7,276 nt of DNA from an uncultured Eubacterium sp. (lineage in GTDB: Bacteria; Bacillota_A; Clostridia; Lachnospirales; Lachnospiraceae), in assembly GCA_948560485.1 (NCBI GenBank), contig CAOXUF010000009.1:4812-12087 (forward strand), given 5' to 3'. The translations under genes were made by a program, and so were the position numbers. Below are positions 5,290 to 7,276 of this stretch, in pieces. The stretch's first letter is position 1. Each line of letters starts with the position of its first letter. The notes under the pieces are model-generated. The model was not told the origin of the DNA and made no database searches. It was given only the letters and a program-made list of their open reading frames with translations.

Positions 5290-6849
5290 ATGTCTTATAC
5301 AGCACTGTACAGAAAGTTTCGTCCATCAACTTTTGAAGAAGTAAAAGGACAGGACCATATTGTACAAACATTAAAGAATCAGATTCATGCGAACAGAATT
5401 GGACATGCTTATCTTTTCTGTGGGACAAGGGGAACAGGAAAAACCAGTGTCGCAAAGATTTTTGCAAAGGCGGTGAACTGTGAGCATCCGGTGGATGGAA
5501 GCCCTTGTAATGAGTGCGATGTATGTAAGGGCATCAATACAGGCAGTTTTATGAATGTTATTGAGATTGATGCCGCATCTAATAATGGTGTGGATAATAT
5601 CCGTCAGATACGGGATGAGATTCAGTACACACCGTCCAGTGGTAAGTATACAGTTTATATCATTGATGAAGTGCATATGTTATCGATTGGCGCTTTTAAT
5701 GCTTTGCTGAAAACATTAGAAGAACCGCCATCATATGTATTGTTCATTCTTGCTACAACAGAACCCCATAAGATTCCAATTACAATATTGTCAAGATGCC
5801 AGAGATATGATTTTAAAAGAATCTCTATTGATACCATTGCGGGAAGATTGATGGAACTTATGGAAAAAGAGAATATAGAAGTTGAAGAAAAGGCTATCCG
5901 TTATGTAGCAAAGGCGGCAGACGGTTCTATGCGAGATGCGTTAAGTCTGTTAGATCAGTGTATCGCATTTTATCTGGGACAGAAGCTGACCTATGATAAT
6001 GTATTAGAGGTTTTAGGTGCAGTAGATAATGAAATATTCAGCCAGTTGACCAGATGTGTTATTGAAGGGGATGTAGTAGGTTGTATTCATGTGTTAGATG
6101 AAATGGTTATGCAGGGAAGAGAGTTAGGACAGTTTGTGAATGATTTTATCTGGTATCTGCGTAATTTAATGTTAATCAAAACTTCTGAAAATGCTTCAGA
6201 TGTCATTGATGCATCAACAGAAAGAATTCAGGCTTTAAAAGAAGAAGCCCAAATGGTTGATACAGACACTATCATGAGATATATTCGAATTTTTTCAGAA
6301 CTGTCCAGTCAGATGAAATACTCTTCCCAGAAGAGAGTGTTAATTGAAATTGCGCTGATTAAACTGACAAAACCTGCTATGGAGAACGATATTGGTTCGC
6401 TGAATAACAGAATGACTATTGTAGAAAAGAAAATAGAAAGCGGAGACATCGTAACGACTGCAGCAGCCGGTGGTGAAGCAAAGAAAGAACAGCCAAAGCC
6501 GAAAAAAGTTTTTGCAAAGCCTGTTCCTGCGGATATACAGGAAGTGGTAAATAATTGGGGAAGAATTAAAAGACATATTTCAAATCCATACAAAACATAT
6601 TTGGAAAATGCCAGATTCAGTGTAAAAGGAGAGGATACATTGCTGATTGTGTTTGCTCCGGGCTCTATTGGTTATGAAGGAAGTAATAAACCTGAGGTTA
6701 TAGAGATGCTTACGAATCTGATTAGCGAGGAGATTGAAAAACAGGTTAAGGTTGAAATGACGATTCTGGAAAATAATCAAAACTTTGGAGATTATTTTAT
6801 GGAAGTAGTTTCTAAAATAAATATGGAAGTAGAAGAGGAGGACTTTTAA
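5290..6849 (+). CDS. dnaX: DNA polymerase III subunit gamma/tau (clamp-loader ATPase)
   Basis: DnaX is the ATPase of the replicative clamp loader, which opens the beta sliding clamp and places it on primed DNA; tau also ties polymerase and helicase together. The 519-residue product opens with [20 protein letters not shown], the classic DnaX start. Visible motifs are Walker A GTRGTGKT (45-52), the four zinc-binding cysteines Cys64, Cys73, Cys76 and Cys79, Walker B IIDEVH (124-129), sensor 1 ATTEPHK (155-161), the SRC arginine finger at Arg169, and sensor 2 GSMRD (212-216). Domain III follows to about 365, then a charged, flexible linker (about 386-412), then a C-terminal domain. It is somewhat shorter than B. 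subtilis DnaX (563 residues). The upstream SD and conserved N-terminus fix the start. ebfC begins 1 base after the stop, so the two are cotranscribed. A run of six A in the linker is discussed under findings. Confidence 0.98.
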   Translation: MSYTALYRKFRPSTFEEVKGQDHIVQTLKNQIHANRIGHAYLFCGTRGTGKTSVAKIFAKAVNCEHPVDGSPCNECDVCKGINTGSFMNVIEIDAASNNGVDNIRQIRDEIQYTPSSGKYTVYIIDEVHMLSIGAFNALLKTLEEPPSYVLFILATTEPHKIPITILSRCQRYDFKRISIDTIAGRLMELMEKENIEVEEKAIRYVAKAADGSMRDALSLLDQCIAFYLGQKLTYDNVLEVLGAVDNEIFSQLTRCVIEGDVVGCIHVLDEMVMQGRELGQFVNDFIWYLRNLMLIKTSENASDVIDASTERIQALKEEAQMVDTDTIMRYIRIFSELSSQMKYSSQKRVLIEIALIKLTKPAMENDIGSLNNRMTIVEKKIESGDIVTTAAAGGEAKKEQPKPKKVFAKPVPADIQEVVNNWGRIKRHISNPYKTYLENARFSVKGEDTLLIVFAPGSIGYEGSNKPEVIEMLTNLISEEIEKQVKVEMTILENNQNFGDYFMEVVSKINMEVEEEDF

Positions 6850-6850
6850 A

Positions 6851-7189
6851 ATGGCAAGAAGAGGAGGATTTCCGGGAGGAATGCCGGGAAATATGAATAA
6901 TATAATGAAACAGGCACAGAAGATGCAGAAACAGATGGAAGAAGCACAGGCTGAATTAGAAGAAGCTGTGTACACTGCAACTGCAGGTGGTGGTGCTGTG
7001 GAGGTTACTATTTCAGGCAAGAAGGAGATTACAAGCATTAAATTTGAACCTGAAGTTGTTGATCCGGATGATATTGAAATGTTAGAGGACTTAACAATGG
7101 CAGCAGTTAACGAAGCAATTAGAAAGATGGAAGACATCTCTACAGAGAAAATGTCTAAGATAACCGGAGGAATGGGTGGTTTATTCTAA
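6851..7189 (+). CDS. ebfC: YbaB/EbfC-family nucleoid-associated DNA-binding protein
   Basis: The 112-residue protein belongs to the YbaB/EbfC family (YaaK in Bacillus), small dimeric DNA-binding proteins that associate with the nucleoid and are almost always encoded between dnaX and recR. It has a Gly/Met-rich N-terminal tail (1-15), the amphipathic helix '[20 protein letters not shown]' (17-36), the strand region '[21 protein letters not shown]' shared by the family, the '[16 protein letters not shown]' segment and a C-terminal helix ending in a Gly-rich GGMGGLF tail. The length is typical. AGGAGG (6836-6841), inside the end of dnaX, lies 9 bases before the ATG. The stop codon shares one base with the recR start (TAATG), indicating translational coupling. 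The exact cellular role, whether in repair, recombination or gene regulation, is poorly fixed for the family. Confidence 0.95.
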   Translation: MARRGGFPGGMPGNMNNIMKQAQKMQKQMEEAQAELEEAVYTATAGGGAVEVTISGKKEITSIKFEPEVVDPDDIEMLEDLTMAAVNEAIRKMEDISTEKMSKITGGMGGLF

Positions 7190-7259
7190 TGGATTACTAT
7201 AGTGGTTACATTACAAAGTTAATCGAAGAATTGTCAGGCCTTCCGGGTGTTGGAGCAAA
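7189..7259 (+). CDS. recR: Recombination protein RecR, N-terminal fragment (ends at adapter sequence)
   Basis: RecR works with RecO (and RecF) to load RecA onto gapped, SSB-coated DNA. Only the first 24 residues are present: [20 protein letters not shown], then VGAK. The 'KLIEELSGLPGVGAK' part is the start of the helix-hairpin-helix region that opens every RecR (compare 'LPGIGPKTAQRLAF'). The start codon overlaps the ebfC stop by one base, and GGTGG (7175-7179) may serve as ribosome binding site. After the codon for Lys24 the reading changes to a non-RecR sequence (DRKSV), which is sequencing adapter. The last A of the Lys codon (7260) could belong to either. The truncation is an assembly artefact and not a pseudogene. 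Confidence 0.9.
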
Positions 7260-7276
7260 AGATCGGAAGAGCGTCG
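7260..7276. other. Illumina adapter remnant at contig end (artefact)
   Basis: The final 17 bases read AGATCGGAAGAGCGTCG, identical to the start of the Illumina TruSeq universal adapter as read through from short inserts. They interrupt recR exactly where the RecR helix-hairpin-helix sequence should continue. This segment is not part of the organism's genome. Confidence 0.95.

Noticed and set aside
5154..5336. 60-aa plus-strand ORF upstream of and overlapping dnaX
   Set aside because: It covers the dnaX promoter and leader, has no ribosome binding site and shows low-complexity, non-protein-like composition; it overlaps the certain dnaX start in another frame.
6309..7137. Long minus-strand ORFs opposite dnaX and ebfC
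   Set aside because: They lie opposite genes with strong family motifs and show no family pattern or start signals of their own.
7189..7276. recR considered as a frameshifted pseudogene
   Set aside because: The break coincides with adapter sequence at the contig end, so it is technical.

Overview
The window reads as chromosomal DNA from a low-GC Firmicute of the class Clostridia, most likely a Lachnospiraceae-like gut bacterium. The evidence is the AT-rich base composition, strong purine-rich ribosome binding sites, a large Bacillus-type SRP RNA with an Alu domain, a MecA-type adaptor, and the Firmicute housekeeping order tadA - SRP RNA - dnaX - ebfC - recR. The family assignment is inference from style and gene content, not from a search.

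Layout. Bases 1-269 hold the 5' part of a mecA-like gene on the minus strand, with its own promoter. A gene-free stretch of about 570 bases follows. It holds a compact, multi-hairpin, MITE-like inverted-repeat element (348-509), a strong forward promoter (592-619) and a leader of about 210 nt with several hairpins. The leader precedes a large secreted lipoprotein that carries a stalk-like domain, an SH3-like domain and a GH18 (chitinase / spore-cortex-lytic type) catalytic domain (839-2623). Nine bases later comes tadA, the tRNA adenosine deaminase. A promoter whose -35 box overlaps the tadA stop codon leads into the large SRP RNA (about 3139-3404).

Between the SRP RNA and dnaX the conserved order is interrupted. 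There is a long T-rich hairpin, an array of 88-bp tandem repeats with an inverted hairpin copy in front (3412-3743), and a MATE-family efflux transporter gene (3759-5111). A fresh promoter with a perfect TATAAT box (5191-5219) then serves dnaX (5290-6849), ebfC/ybaB (6851-7189) and the first codons of recR (from 7189). These three are packed with gaps or overlaps of 1 bp and look like one operon for DNA replication and recombinational repair.

The last 17 bases (7260-7276) match the Illumina TruSeq adapter. The window therefore ends in sequencing adapter and recR is cut by an assembly artefact, not by biology.

Most genes are ordinary core genes. The parts worth a second look are the non-coding ones: the 88-bp repeat array placed next to an extra transporter gene inside a conserved locus, the MITE-like element, and the structured leader with the same 10-mer in two hairpin loops. 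I found no defence system, CRISPR array, prophage or other clearly new multi-gene system.
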